From Cellulomonas sp. (GTDB lineage: Bacteria > Actinomycetota > Actinomycetes > Actinomycetales > Cellulomonadaceae), in assembly GCF_015234515.1 (NCBI RefSeq), contig NZ_JADGMY010000014.1, positions 62,001-126,000 on the forward strand: a stretch of DNA of 64,000 bases. Direction: 5' to 3'. The translations under genes were made by a program, and so were the position numbers. The notes below the pieces were generated by a model. The model was not told the origin of the DNA and did no database searches. It was given only the letters and a program-made list of their open reading frames with translations. This document shows, in pieces, positions 1 to 8,011 of the stretch (positions within the stretch are counted from its first letter, which is position 1; each line of letters opens with the position of its first letter).

Positions 1-1295
1 TCGCCGTCGCCCCGGTCGGCCGAGATCAGCAGCTGGACGACGCCCTCGTGGGCGAGCTGGGCGATCCCCTTGCGGAACTGCTTGGAGCGTCCGGGGTCGG
101 CAGCACGCGCGGTGACGAAGTGCTCGGGCGGGAACGACGGCATGGCCGGGAACCGCGTCGCGGGTCCCTCCGGGTCGTACAGGGTGTCGCCGACCGCCAG
201 GGCGGTGGCGTTGACGAGCCCCACGACGTCGCCGGGGTACGCCGTCTCGACGATCTCGCGGTCGCGTCCGAAGACGGTGGCCGCGTGCTTGGTGGCGAAG
301 GAGCGTCCGGTCTGCGCGTGCACGACCGGCATGCCGCGCTCGAAGACGCCGGACACGACGCGGACGAACGCGACCTGGTCGCGGTGCTGGCGGTCCATGC
401 CCGCCTGCACCTTGAACACCACCGCGCTGAACGGGTCGTCGACCGCGCGCTCGCTGCCGTCGGCGGTCTCGCGCGGGCCCGGTGCGGGCGCGAACCGCAG
501 GACGGCGTCGAGCAGCTCACGCACGCCGATGTTCGTCAGCGCCACGCCGAACAGCAGGGGGGTCGTGCGCCCGGCGAGGAAGGACGCGACGTCGGGCGCG
601 GGCAGCAGCCCGGCCTGGTCGATCGCGTCGGCCGCGTCGGCACCGAGGACGTCGACCGCCTCGTCCGGTGCGAGGTGCTCCTCCTGCGCGAGGGTGGCCC
701 CGCCGGGGGCGCGGTGGTACGTCGTCACGGCCCCCGTGCGGGGGTCGAGCAGGCCGCGGAGGTTGCCGGACTCGCCGACGGGCCACGTCACGGGCGCTGC
801 GACCAGGCCGATCCGCTGCTCGAGCTCGTCGCAGAGCTCCAGGGCGTCCTTGCCGGGCCGGTCCCACTTGTTGACGAACGTCAGCACCGGGACGCCGCGC
901 GTGCGGCACACCTCGAACAGCTTGAGGGTCTGGGGCTCCAGGCCCTTCGCCGCGTCCAGCAGCATGACGGCGCAGTCCACCGCGGTGAGGACCCGGTACG
1001 TGTCCTCGGAGAAGTCGGCGTGCCCGGGGGTGTCCAGCAGGTTGATCACCGTGTCGCCGTAGCGCAGCTGCAGGGCGGCCGACGAGATCGAGATCCCGCG
1101 CTTCTGCTCGATCTCCTGCCAGTCGGACACGACCCCGCCGCGGCCGGCCTTGCCGTGCACCGCACCCGCGCGCGCGATGGCGTGCGAGTGCAGCGCGAGC
1201 GCCTCGGTGAGGGTGGACTTGCCCGCGTCGGGGTGGGAGATGACGGCGATGCTGCGACGGGGCGCAGGTGCGACGTCCTGAGGATCGGTGCTCAC
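1..1295 (-). CDS. prfC: Peptide chain release factor 3 (RF3), 3' end cut by window edge
   Basis: Translational GTPase that recycles RF1/RF2 from the ribosome after peptide release. About 431 N-terminal codons are visible of a family length near 530; the C-terminus lies beyond base 1. The G1 loop reads HPDAGKST near residues 18-25, followed by the switch I region with the EIEQKRGISI signature, then DTPGHADFSEDTYR (G3) and NKWDRP (G4). The spacing and the RGISI and FSEDTYR wording are typical of RF3 rather than EF-G. The start is the GTG at 1295-1293, whose first bases overlap the stop of the upstream merR gene in a GTGA arrangement, so translation is probably coupled. The coupling of RF3 to a MerR regulator is unusual. 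Confidence 0.95.
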   Translation of the reverse strand, partial: MSTDPQDVAPAPRRSIAVISHPDAGKSTLTEALALHSHAIARAGAVHGKAGRGGVVSDWQEIEQKRGISISSAALQLRYGDTVINLLDTPGHADFSEDTYRVLTAVDCAVMLLDAAKGLEPQTLKLFEVCRTRGVPVLTFVNKWDRPGKDALELCDELEQRIGLVAAPVTWPVGESGNLRGLLDPRTGAVTTYHRAPGGATLAQEEHLAPDEAVDVLGADAADAIDQAGLLPAPDVASFLAGRTTPLLFGVALTNIGVRELLDAVLRFAPAPGPRETADGSERAVDDPFSAVVFKVQAGMDRQHRDQVAFVRVVSGVFERGMPVVHAQTGRSFATKHAATVFGRDREIVETAYPGDVVGLVNATALAVGDTLYDPEGPATRFPAMPSFPPEHFVTARAADPGRSKQFRKGIAQLAHEGVVQLLISADRGDG

Positions 1296-1708
1296 TGCTT
1301 CGGTTCCGTCCCGACCTCGTGGCGTGCGTGCTCCGTGCGCAGCTCGTCCGCGAAGGCCTCGGCGTTCTCGAGCTGCTGTCGCAGGCTCGCGCAGCGCTCG
1401 TCGACGGCGATGCGGAACGTGTCCAGCCGGTCGACCAGCGTGCTGCGTTCCGGTGCGGGCGTCGCGGTGTCGGCGAGCGCGTCGATCGTCTCCAGCAGCT
1501 CGCGCATCTCCTCGAGGGAGAAGTCCAGCGGCTTCATCCGGCGGACGAGCTGCAGCCGGGTGATGTCGGCCTCGGAGTACAGCCGGAACCCGCCCTGGGA
1601 GCGTGCCGACGGGACGACCAGCCCGACCTCCTCGTAGTAGCGGATGGTGCGCAGCGACAACCGCGTCCGTTCGGCGACCTCGCCGATCTGCTTGTGGGCG
1701 GCGCTCAC
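1292..1708 (-). CDS. MerR-family transcriptional regulator
   Basis: A 138-residue protein with an N-terminal MerR winged helix-turn-helix (IGEVAERTRLSLRTIRYYEE, residues about 7-26), a basic wing containing FRLYSEADITRLQLV, and a C-terminal coiled coil for dimerisation (about 85-130). No cysteine or metal cluster site is visible, so the effector is unknown; MerR proteins of this size often sense drugs, redox state or metabolites. The GTG start at 1708 has GAGGG six bases upstream. The gene overlaps prfC by 4 bp, so the two are probably one transcript. A short leader ORF overlaps its start codon (see 1705-1731). Confidence 0.88.
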   Translation of the reverse strand: MSAAHKQIGEVAERTRLSLRTIRYYEEVGLVVPSARSQGGFRLYSEADITRLQLVRRMKPLDFSLEEMRELLETIDALADTATPAPERSTLVDRLDTFRIAVDERCASLRQQLENAEAFADELRTEHARHEVGTEPKQ

Positions 1709-1731
1709 GCAGTGCCCTCGGTCGTGGTCAT
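1705..1731 (-). CDS. Eight-codon leader ORF overlapping the merR start
   Basis: ATG at 1731-1729 reads MTTTEGTA and stops at TGA 1707-1705, which shares two bases with the GTG start of merR. A -10-like TAGATT lies 7 nt before the ATG, the spacing of a leaderless mRNA. The merR ribosome binding site (GAGGG) lies inside this mini-ORF, so its translation could couple to or gate merR and prfC. This is an inference from spacing only. Confidence 0.35.
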   Translation of the reverse strand: MTTTEGTA

Positions 1732-1738
1732 GGGACCA

Positions 1739-1744
1739 AATCTA
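1739..1744 (-). promoter_or_regulatory. -10 element for the merR-prfC transcript
   Basis: TAGATT on the minus strand fits the actinobacterial TANNNT -10 consensus and sits 7 nt from an ATG. No good -35 is visible 17-18 bp upstream. Confidence 0.4.
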
Positions 1745-1773
1745 CCGCAACGGAAGAGTGGTCGACGCACCCC

Positions 1774-1802
1774 TTGTCGAGGGCTGAACATGCGTTTAGT
1801 GT
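1774..1802 (+). promoter_or_regulatory. Promoter of the tetR-ABC operon
   Basis: TTGTCG (1774-1779) and TAGTGT (1797-1802) are separated by exactly 17 bp. The -10 ends 7 nt before the ATG at 1810, so the transcript is probably leaderless; no Shine-Dalgarno sequence precedes this start. Confidence 0.6.
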
Positions 1803-1820
1803 GTTGAACATGGGTTCAAC
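1784..1820. promoter_or_regulatory. Two tandem palindromic operators, probably for the TetR protein
   Basis: A perfect inverted repeat GTTGAAC-ATGG-GTTCAAC (1803-1820) covers the tetR start codon. A near copy CTGAAC-ATGC-GTTTAG (1784-1799, one mismatch between arms) lies just upstream. Their centres are 20 bp apart, about two helical turns, and together they overlap the spacer, -10 and predicted start site. This fits autorepression by a TetR dimer pair. Confidence 0.6.
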
Positions 1821-2496
1821 GCCGCCGGCGGAGCTCGCGCCGCACCGCGACCTGACGACCCGCGCGCGCATCCGCGACGCGGCGGTCGCCCGGTACGCGC
1901 GGGAGGGGTTCGGCGTCGGGCTGCGGGCGATCGCCGAGGACGCCGGCGTGAGCGCGGCGCTGATCCTCCACCACTTCGGCTCCAAGGACGGGTTGCGCGC
2001 CGCGTGCGACGCGCACGTCCTGCGCCTCGTCCGGGAGGGGAAGGAGCAGGCGCTCGTCACGGGCGGGGTGCAGGACCTGCTCCTGCAGCTCGCGTCGATG
2101 GACCAGTACGCGCCGCTGGTCGGGTACGCGCTGCGCAGCATGCAGGCCGGGGGAGCGCCCGCGCGCGAGTTCGTCGAGCACTTCGTGGCCGATGCCGAGG
2201 TCTACATCGCCGCGGCGGTCGCCGCCGGCTCCATGCGACCCAGCCGCGACGAGAAGGCGCGCGCCCGCTACCTCACCGTGCAGGGCCTGGGTGCGCTGCT
2301 CCTGGACATGACGCTGCACCCGCCGGACGACCCCACCGACGTCGTCGGCGTCCTCCACCGGTACCGCGACCGGATGATGCTGCCCGCGATGGAGCTGTTC
2401 ACCCACGGCCTCATGACCGACGACCGCATCCTCGACGCGTACCTGCGCTACGTCGACGACGCCCCCGAAGGGCAGGGGGCCGCCGACCGCGCCTGA
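1810..2496 (+). CDS. TetR-family transcriptional repressor
   Basis: A 228-residue protein with a TetR DNA-binding domain at its N-terminus: residues about 16-60 contain TTRARIRDAAVARYAREGF and the recognition helix region VSAALILHHFGSKDGL. The C-terminal half is the ligand-binding helical domain. It is the first gene of an operon with an ABC-2 type exporter (ATPase start 42 bp after its stop), the usual arrangement for a drug or lipid efflux pump repressed by its own regulator. The ATG at 1810 was chosen over longer in-frame starts because the promoter -10 is 7 nt upstream and the operator spans the codon. Confidence 0.9.
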   Translation: MGSTPPAELAPHRDLTTRARIRDAAVARYAREGFGVGLRAIAEDAGVSAALILHHFGSKDGLRAACDAHVLRLVREGKEQALVTGGVQDLLLQLASMDQYAPLVGYALRSMQAGGAPAREFVEHFVADAEVYIAAAVAAGSMRPSRDEKARARYLTVQGLGALLLDMTLHPPDDPTDVVGVLHRYRDRMMLPAMELFTHGLMTDDRILDAYLRYVDDAPEGQGAADRA

Positions 2497-2538
2497 CCGT
2501 CCGAGCCCACCGCCGATCACTCCCGAGAGGGTGCAGCC

Positions 2539-3483
2539 ATGGCAACCGACCACACCACGTCCCCCGTCATCGAGGTGCGGGGACTCACCAAGTCGTTCGG
2601 CGCCGTGCGGGCGCTGGACGAGCTCGACCTGGAGGTCGCGCCCGGCGAGGTCCACGGGTTCCTCGGGCCCAACGGCTCGGGGAAGTCCACGACGATCCGC
2701 GTCCTGCTCGGCCTGCTGCGCGCCGACGCCGGGACCGTGCGGCTGCTGGGCGGCGACCCGTGGTCCGACGCGGTGGCGCTGCACCGGCGCCTCGCGTACG
2801 TCCCGGGCGACGTCAACCTGTGGCCCAGACTCACGGGCGGCGAGGTCATCGACTTGCTGGCGAGCCTGCGCGGCCCAGTCGACCGCTCCCGCAGGGCCGA
2901 GCTGCTCGAGCGATTCGACCTCGACCCCGGCAAGCGGGCGCGGACGTACTCCAAGGGCAACCGGCAGAAGGTCGCGCTGGTGGCGGCGCTGGCGTGCGAC
3001 GTCGAGCTGCTCGTCCTGGACGAGCCGACGTCGGGCCTGGACCCGCTCATGGAGCTCGTGTTCCAGCAGTGCGTCCGCGAGGCGGTCGCCCGCGGCACGA
3101 CCGTGCTCCTCTCGAGCCACATCCTCGCCGAGGTCGAGAAGCTCTGCGACCGCGTCACGATCGTCCGCGCCGGTCGGACCGTGCAGAGCGGCACGCTGCA
3201 CGAGCTGCGCCAGCTCACACGCAGCACGGTGCGGGTCACGACCCCGCAGGGGCCGGCGGTCCTCGCCGGCGTCGCGGGCGTGCACGACGTCGCGTCGGAC
3301 GGCGGGCGGCTGACCTTCACGGTCGACGACGGGGCGTTGTCGCAGGTCATGGCGGTGCTCGGTGCGGCCGGGATCAGCGACCTCGTCGTCACGCCTCCCA
3401 CGCTCGAGGAGCTGTTCGTGCACCACTACGGGACACCCGCCGCTGCCGTCGCCGCGACGAGCGCCGCGGGCGGTGCGCGATGA
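2539..3483 (+). CDS. ABC exporter ATP-binding protein
   Basis: A 314-residue nucleotide-binding subunit of an ABC-2 type exporter. Walker A is GPNGSGKST (43-51), and Walker B with the D-loop is [13 protein letters not shown] (157-169). The H-loop region [11 protein letters not shown] follows. The signature motif is the variant YSKGNRQK (137-144) instead of LSGGQ, as seen in the drug/polyketide-export branch of this family. The extra ~90-residue C-terminal domain is typical of these exporters. The gene ends in an ATGA overlap with the permease and follows tetR, so substrate binding by TetR probably controls it. Confidence 0.93.
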   Translation: MATDHTTSPVIEVRGLTKSFGAVRALDELDLEVAPGEVHGFLGPNGSGKSTTIRVLLGLLRADAGTVRLLGGDPWSDAVALHRRLAYVPGDVNLWPRLTGGEVIDLLASLRGPVDRSRRAELLERFDLDPGKRARTYSKGNRQKVALVAALACDVELLVLDEPTSGLDPLMELVFQQCVREAVARGTTVLLSSHILAEVEKLCDRVTIVRAGRTVQSGTLHELRQLTRSTVRVTTPQGPAVLAGVAGVHDVASDGGRLTFTVDDGALSQVMAVLGAAGISDLVVTPPTLEELFVHHYGTPAAAVAATSAAGGAR

Positions 3484-5144
3484 CGACGACCACCCGGGCG
3501 CGCGCGGACCGCGTGCCCGGGGAAGGGGCGCCGAGCGCCACCGGGCCGAGCACCGCGTGGGCGGGGACCGCGCGGCTCGTGCGGCTGGCGCTGCGGCGCG
3601 ACCGGCTGCGGATCGTGGTGTGGGCGCTCGCCGTCGGTGGGCTCGTCGGGTACCTCGCCGCAGCCATCCCGGTCGCGTACCCCGACGCCGCCGCGCTGCA
3701 GACGCGCGCGGCGATCATGAAGGAGCCGTCGGGCGCGTTCATGACCGGCCCGGGGTACGGCCTGGACGACTACACGTTCGGCGCCCTGCTCGCCAACGAG
3801 CTCCTCGGGATGGTCGCGGTCGCGGTCGCCGTGATGTCGATCCTCGCGGTCGTCCGGCACACCCGCGCCGACGAGGAGGCGGGACGTGCGGAGCTGCTGC
3901 GCGCCGGAGCGGTGGGACGGGGCGCCCCACTGGCGGCGGCCCTCGTCGTCCTCGTCGTGGCGAACGCGGTGGTCGCGCTCGTGCTGCTCGCGGCCCAGCT
4001 CGCAGCAGGTCTCGCACTGCCCGACTCCCTGGCCGTCGCGGTCGGCTGCGCCGTGGTGGGCGTGGTGTTCGGGGCCGTGGCCGGCGTGACCGCGCAGCTG
4101 AGCGAGCACGCCCGGACCGCGTCCGGTGCGGCCGGTGGCCTGCTCGGGCTCGCCTACGTGCTGCGCGGCGTCGGCGACGCGACGCAACCGGGTGGCAACG
4201 CGCTGTCGTGGGCGTCGCCCGTCGGGTGGGCGCAGCAGACCCGGGCGTTCGTCGACCTGCGGTGGTGGCCGCTGCTGCTCGGGGTCGCGCTGGCCGGGGT
4301 CCTGGTCGTCGTGGGCTTCTCGCTCGCGGCGCGGCGCGACGTGGGCGCCGGGCTCCTGCCGGCACGGCGCGGCCGCCCTGACGCCCGGCGCGGGCTGCTG
4401 AGCCCCGCGGGACTGACCCTGCGGCTCGAGCGGGCCTCGATCGCGTGGTGGGCCGTCGGGCTGCTGGTGTTCGCCGTCCTGACAGGGTCGATGGGACAGG
4501 GCATCGTCGACGCCTTCGAGTCGCAGCCCGAGCTCGCCGCGGTCATCGGCGGGGCGAGCAGCGGCGACGTCCTGGGGTCGACGCTGTCGGCGTTCCTCGG
4601 GTTCTTCGCGATGGCTGTCGCGGTGTACGGCGTCGTCTCCGTCAACCGCCTCACGCGGGAGGAGACCGAGGGGCGGACGGGCGTCGTCCTGTCGGCATCC
4701 GTGAGTCGCTCCGCCTGGTTGTGGGGGAGGCTCCTGGTGACGGTCGCAGGCACCGCCGCGCTGCTGGTCGCCTCGGGCCTCGGTCTGGGACTGGGGGCGG
4801 CGACCGCGACGGGGGACGCCGGTCTGGTCGCCGAGCTCGCGGTCGCGAGCCTCGTCCACCTGCCGGTCGTCCTGTGCTTCGTCGGCCTCGCAGCCGTCGC
4901 GCACGGCCTGCGGACGGGAGCGTGGTGGGTCTGGCTGCTGCTCGTGGCCTCGATCCTCGTCGGCCTGTACGGGCCGCTGCTGGGTCTGCCGGACGCGGTC
5001 GTCGACGCCGCCCCCTTCGCGCTGGCGCCGCAGGCACCGCACGAGGCGGTCACGGTGCTGCCGCTCGTCGCGACGACCGCGGTGGCCGGGGTGCTCGCCG
5101 CCGCGGCGACGGCGGCGCTGCGGCGGCGGGACCTCACCGCCTGA
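3480..5144 (+). CDS. ABC-2 type exporter permease
   Basis: A 554-residue polytopic membrane protein with about twelve hydrophobic segments in two similar halves (roughly residues 40-285 and 310-550). It is therefore a full-length permease that could work with a dimer of the preceding ATPase. It resembles the long permeases annotated as antibiotic or polyketide exporters in actinobacteria. The ATG at 3480 overlaps the ATPase stop (ATGA), giving tight coupling. The substrate cannot be read from the sequence. Confidence 0.88.
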   Translation: MTTTTRARADRVPGEGAPSATGPSTAWAGTARLVRLALRRDRLRIVVWALAVGGLVGYLAAAIPVAYPDAAALQTRAAIMKEPSGAFMTGPGYGLDDYTFGALLANELLGMVAVAVAVMSILAVVRHTRADEEAGRAELLRAGAVGRGAPLAAALVVLVVANAVVALVLLAAQLAAGLALPDSLAVAVGCAVVGVVFGAVAGVTAQLSEHARTASGAAGGLLGLAYVLRGVGDATQPGGNALSWASPVGWAQQTRAFVDLRWWPLLLGVALAGVLVVVGFSLAARRDVGAGLLPARRGRPDARRGLLSPAGLTLRLERASIAWWAVGLLVFAVLTGSMGQGIVDAFESQPELAAVIGGASSGDVLGSTLSAFLGFFAMAVAVYGVVSVNRLTREETEGRTGVVLSASVSRSAWLWGRLLVTVAGTAALLVASGLGLGLGAATATGDAGLVAELAVASLVHLPVVLCFVGLAAVAHGLRTGAWWVWLLLVASILVGLYGPLLGLPDAVVDAAPFALAPQAPHEAVTVLPLVATTAVAGVLAAAATAALRRRDLTA

Positions 5145-5232
5145 CCGTCGGGCGCAGGCCTCGCGCATGGCCCTACCCTTTCCTTGCGCGGTCCGGTCCG
5201 GCCCGGCGCTCCGGCACGGACGAAGGTGGCTC

Positions 5233-6207
5233 ATGGCAGGCGGTCTGGCTGCGCTCCTGGACGACATCGCGACGCTCGCGAAGCTGGCGGCGGCGTCGGT
5301 CGACGACGTCAGCGCGGCCGCGGGCCGTGCGAGCGCGAAGGCTGCGGGCGTCGTCATCGACGACACCGCGGTGACGCCGCGCTACGTGGCGGGCGCGGCG
5401 GCGAACCGCGAGCTGCCGATGATCTGGCGGATCGCCCGCGGTTCGCTGCGCAACAAGCTGCTGTTCATCCTCCCGGCGATCCTGCTGCTGAGCCAGTTCC
5501 TGCCGTGGCTGCTGACGCCGATCCTCATGGTCGGCGGCACGTACCTCGCGTTCGAGGGTGCCGAGAAGCTGTGGGAGGCCGTCAGCGGCAAGCAGCACGA
5601 CAAGCCCGCGGTCCCCGCGCCCGAGCAGGGCCCCGAGGCCGAGACGCGCATGGTCTCCAGCGCGATCCGCACGGACTTCATCCTGTCGGCCGAGATCATG
5701 GTGATCGCACTCAACGAGGTCGCCGACGAGGAGCTGGTGGCGCGCGCGATCATCCTCGTGGTCGTCGCGCTGGCGATCACGGCCGTCGTCTACGGCATCG
5801 TCGCGCTCATCGTGAAGATGGACGACGTCGGTGTGCGGCTCGCGGCGACCCGCCACGGGCTCGTCGCCGGCTTCGGCCGCGGCCTGGTCAACGCCATGCC
5901 GAAGGTGCTGGCGGTCCTGTCGACCGTGGGCATCGCGGCGATGCTCTGGGTCGGCGGTCACATCCTGCTCGTCGGTGTCGACGAGCTCGGGTGGCACGGC
6001 CTGTACGACGTCGTGCACCACCTCGAGGAGGCCGTGCACGGGGTCGCCGGTGTCGGCGGGTTCCTCGCGTGGCTCGTCAACACGCTCGCCTCGGCGCTCA
6101 TCGGCGTGGTCGTCGGTGCTGTCGTCGTGCTCGTCATGCACCAGGTGCACAAGCGTCGGCACCCGCACCCCGACGGTGACGCTGACGCGGCGCCCGCGAC
6201 GCACTGA
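5233..6207 (+). CDS. DUF808/YedI-family membrane protein
   Basis: A 324-residue inner-membrane protein. The N-terminus MAGGLAALLDDIATLAKLAAASVDDV and the later region with ELPMIWRIARGSLRNK and LFEGAEK-like wording match the DUF808 (YedI) family; function is unknown. At least five hydrophobic segments are visible (about 75-100, 165-210, 220-240, 270-310). The ATG at 5233 has GAAGGTGG upstream and is preferred to the in-frame ATG at 5167. A TACCCT -10-like hexamer at 5174-5179 could be the promoter. The C-terminus is His/Asp rich. Confidence 0.85.
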   Translation: MAGGLAALLDDIATLAKLAAASVDDVSAAAGRASAKAAGVVIDDTAVTPRYVAGAAANRELPMIWRIARGSLRNKLLFILPAILLLSQFLPWLLTPILMVGGTYLAFEGAEKLWEAVSGKQHDKPAVPAPEQGPEAETRMVSSAIRTDFILSAEIMVIALNEVADEELVARAIILVVVALAITAVVYGIVALIVKMDDVGVRLAATRHGLVAGFGRGLVNAMPKVLAVLSTVGIAAMLWVGGHILLVGVDELGWHGLYDVVHHLEEAVHGVAGVGGFLAWLVNTLASALIGVVVGAVVVLVMHQVHKRRHPHPDGDADAAPATH

Positions 6208-6228
6208 CGCCGCAGGCCGTCCTGGGGC

Positions 6229-7044
6229 TCAGTCCGTCGAGGGTCCGAACCTCTCGGCACGGATCGCGCGCGCGTCGTGCCCGAGGACCAGCAGCATCCG
6301 CGTCATGGCCTCGACGAAGCCGGTGGGTCCGCACACGTAGCAGACCGGCTCCAGCGCGGCCGGCCAGCCGTGGTGCGCGAGGTCCCGCAGCCCGATGCGG
6401 GCGGGTGGGCGCGCTGCGTCCGGGGGAGCCGCGCGCGTGAACCACACGTCGGCGTCGACGCCGTCGAGGGGCCCGCGCGTGAGCTCGTCGAGGAACAGCG
6501 CGTCGGTCGGCATGCGCACCGAGTACAGGACGCGGAACGGGGTCCGGTCGCCCGCGGCACGACGCGCTCGCACCATGGCGACGAGGGGCGTGACCCCCGA
6601 CCCCCCGGCGAGCAGCAGGACGGGCGCACCCTGCGCGGTGCCGGGCTCCCAGACGAACCAGCCGCCCACGGGGCCGCGGACCTCGATCCCGGCGCCCACC
6701 GGCAGGTCGTCGACGAGGTAGGTCGAGACCTCGCCGCCCATGACGCGCTGGACGGTCACGTGCACGTGGCCCGGGTGCGCGGAGTCGGTCGGGGCGCTGA
6801 CCGAGTAGGCGCGCGACGCGGTGTAGCCGTCGTCGGCCGTCAGTCGCAGGTCGACGTGCTGCCCGGCGCGGTGGCCGGGCCAGCCGGGCGCCTCCAGGAC
6901 GAGCGTGCGGGCGCTCGGCGTCTCGTGCCATGCGTCGACGACGCGCGCGACGCGCCACCCCGCGGTGGTGGCGAAGCGGTCGCCCAGGCGGGCGGCGCGC
7001 GGTGCGGCGTCGGGGGCCTCGTCGGCGGTGACGGCGGCCGTCAC
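6229..7044 (-). CDS. Ferredoxin-NADP reductase-like FAD oxidoreductase
   Basis: A 271-residue flavoprotein of the ferredoxin reductase superfamily. The FAD motif SRAYSV (RxYS) lies near residue 84, the NAD(P)-ribose loop GGSGVTP near 150, and the C-terminal CYVCGPTGFVEAM near 240 is the pyridine-nucleotide CGP motif. No [2Fe-2S] domain is fused. The GTG start at 7044 overlaps the stop of the molybdoenzyme gene (GTGA), so the pair is probably an electron-transfer module in which this protein feeds reducing equivalents to, or takes them from, the molybdoprotein. That pairing is inferred from the overlap. Confidence 0.88.
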   Translation of the reverse strand: MTAAVTADEAPDAAPRAARLGDRFATTAGWRVARVVDAWHETPSARTLVLEAPGWPGHRAGQHVDLRLTADDGYTASRAYSVSAPTDSAHPGHVHVTVQRVMGGEVSTYLVDDLPVGAGIEVRGPVGGWFVWEPGTAQGAPVLLLAGGSGVTPLVAMVRARRAAGDRTPFRVLYSVRMPTDALFLDELTRGPLDGVDADVWFTRAAPPDAARPPARIGLRDLAHHGWPAALEPVCYVCGPTGFVEAMTRMLLVLGHDARAIRAERFGPSTD

Positions 7045-7673
7045 GGGTCGCCCTGGTAGCGCTGCTCGCGCCACGGGTCGCCGTAGTCGTGGTAGCCGTT
7101 GCGCTCCCAGAACCCCTGCTGCTCGGCGTCGAGCAGCGTGATGGAGCGAACCCACTTGGCGGACTTCCACAGGTACAGGTGCGGGACCAGGAGCCGCGCG
7201 GGGCCGCCGTGCACCGGGTCGAGCGGGCGGCCGTCGTAGGTGTGAGCGACCCACGCCTTGCCGCCCAGGAGGTCCGCGACGGGCAGGTTGGTGGTGTAGC
7301 CGCCGTAGCACCCGACGAGCGCGTACTGCGCGGCGGACGGGACGTCGGCCAGCAGCACGTCCAGGCTGACGCCGCGCCACCGGGTCCCGAACTTCGACCA
7401 GCGGGTCACGCAGTGCAGGTCGACGAGCGTGTCCTGCTGGGGCAGCGCCATGAGGTCGGACCACGTCCAGCGGAAGGTCGTGCGGTCCTCGGTGCTGACC
7501 TCGAGCTGCCAGGTCCTGCTGTCGACGTTCGGGGTCGGGCCCGCGGACAGGACCGGGAAGTCGTGGACCTGGTACTGCCCCGGTGGCAGCGCGACGCCCG
7601 ACGTGCGGGGCCGGCCGCGGAAGCCCGGCGTCAGGGCGGGCGGCTCGGCGCTCGGTGCGTCGCTCGGCGTCAC
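7041..7673 (-). CDS. Sulfite-oxidase-like molybdopterin oxidoreductase, short form
   Basis: A 210-residue protein consisting of the oxidoreductase molybdopterin-binding domain (SUOX/YedY fold). The molybdenum-ligand cysteine is in LHCVTRWSKFGTRW near residue 112, followed by GYTTNLP and KWVRSITLLD. There is no Tat signal peptide, unlike MsrP/YedY, so it appears cytoplasmic. The GTG at 7673 is chosen; the frame stays open to 7781, but that extension looks non-coding. It is translationally coupled to the downstream FAD reductase. The substrate (sulfoxide, sulfite or other) is unknown. Confidence 0.85.
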   Translation of the reverse strand: MTPSDAPSAEPPALTPGFRGRPRTSGVALPPGQYQVHDFPVLSAGPTPNVDSRTWQLEVSTEDRTTFRWTWSDLMALPQQDTLVDLHCVTRWSKFGTRWRGVSLDVLLADVPSAAQYALVGCYGGYTTNLPVADLLGGKAWVAHTYDGRPLDPVHGGPARLLVPHLYLWKSAKWVRSITLLDAEQQGFWERNGYHDYGDPWREQRYQGDP

Positions 7674-7794
7674 GCGACCATGAAACACCCGCGGTGCTTC
7701 GTGGCGACAGCCCCTGACCGGCCGGCGGGCGTGCCGCCACAGGACCAGGAGGGCGAGGTACCGTGGCAGTGGTCGGAGCATCGAAGGAGCGGAC

Positions 7795-8004
7795 GTGACG
7801 AAGCAGCCCCGCGAACGGCTGGACGCGACCGCCTGGCTCGCGCGCTATCTGGTGGGCCCGGCGCAGGTCAGCGACCCGCGCCGCACCGGACGCGACACCA
7901 CCGAGGCCGAGCGGCAGCGCGAGGGGGCGCTGCACGACGGCTTCGAGCGCGTGCGCGACGCGTCCGGCCGCGTGTACCTCGTGGCCAAGGGCGACGACGC
8001 CTGA
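7795..8004 (+). CDS. Small conserved-looking hypothetical protein (69 aa)
   Basis: Unrecognised 69-residue soluble protein, rich in Arg and Asp, without a signal peptide or membrane segment. The GTG start has AAGGAG six bases upstream, and a TACCGT -10-like element lies at 7759-7764. It is divergent from the molybdoenzyme gene and convergent with putA. The good ribosome binding site supports it as real; no function is proposed. Confidence 0.65.
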   Translation: MTKQPRERLDATAWLARYLVGPAQVSDPRRTGRDTTEAERQREGALHDGFERVRDASGRVYLVAKGDDA

Positions 8005-8011
8005 CGCGTCC

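Noticed and set aside
3426..5366. 646-residue minus-strand ORF opposite the ABC permease
   Set aside because: High-GC shadow ORF of the permease gene; Arg/Gln/Asp-rich composition, no recognisable domain.
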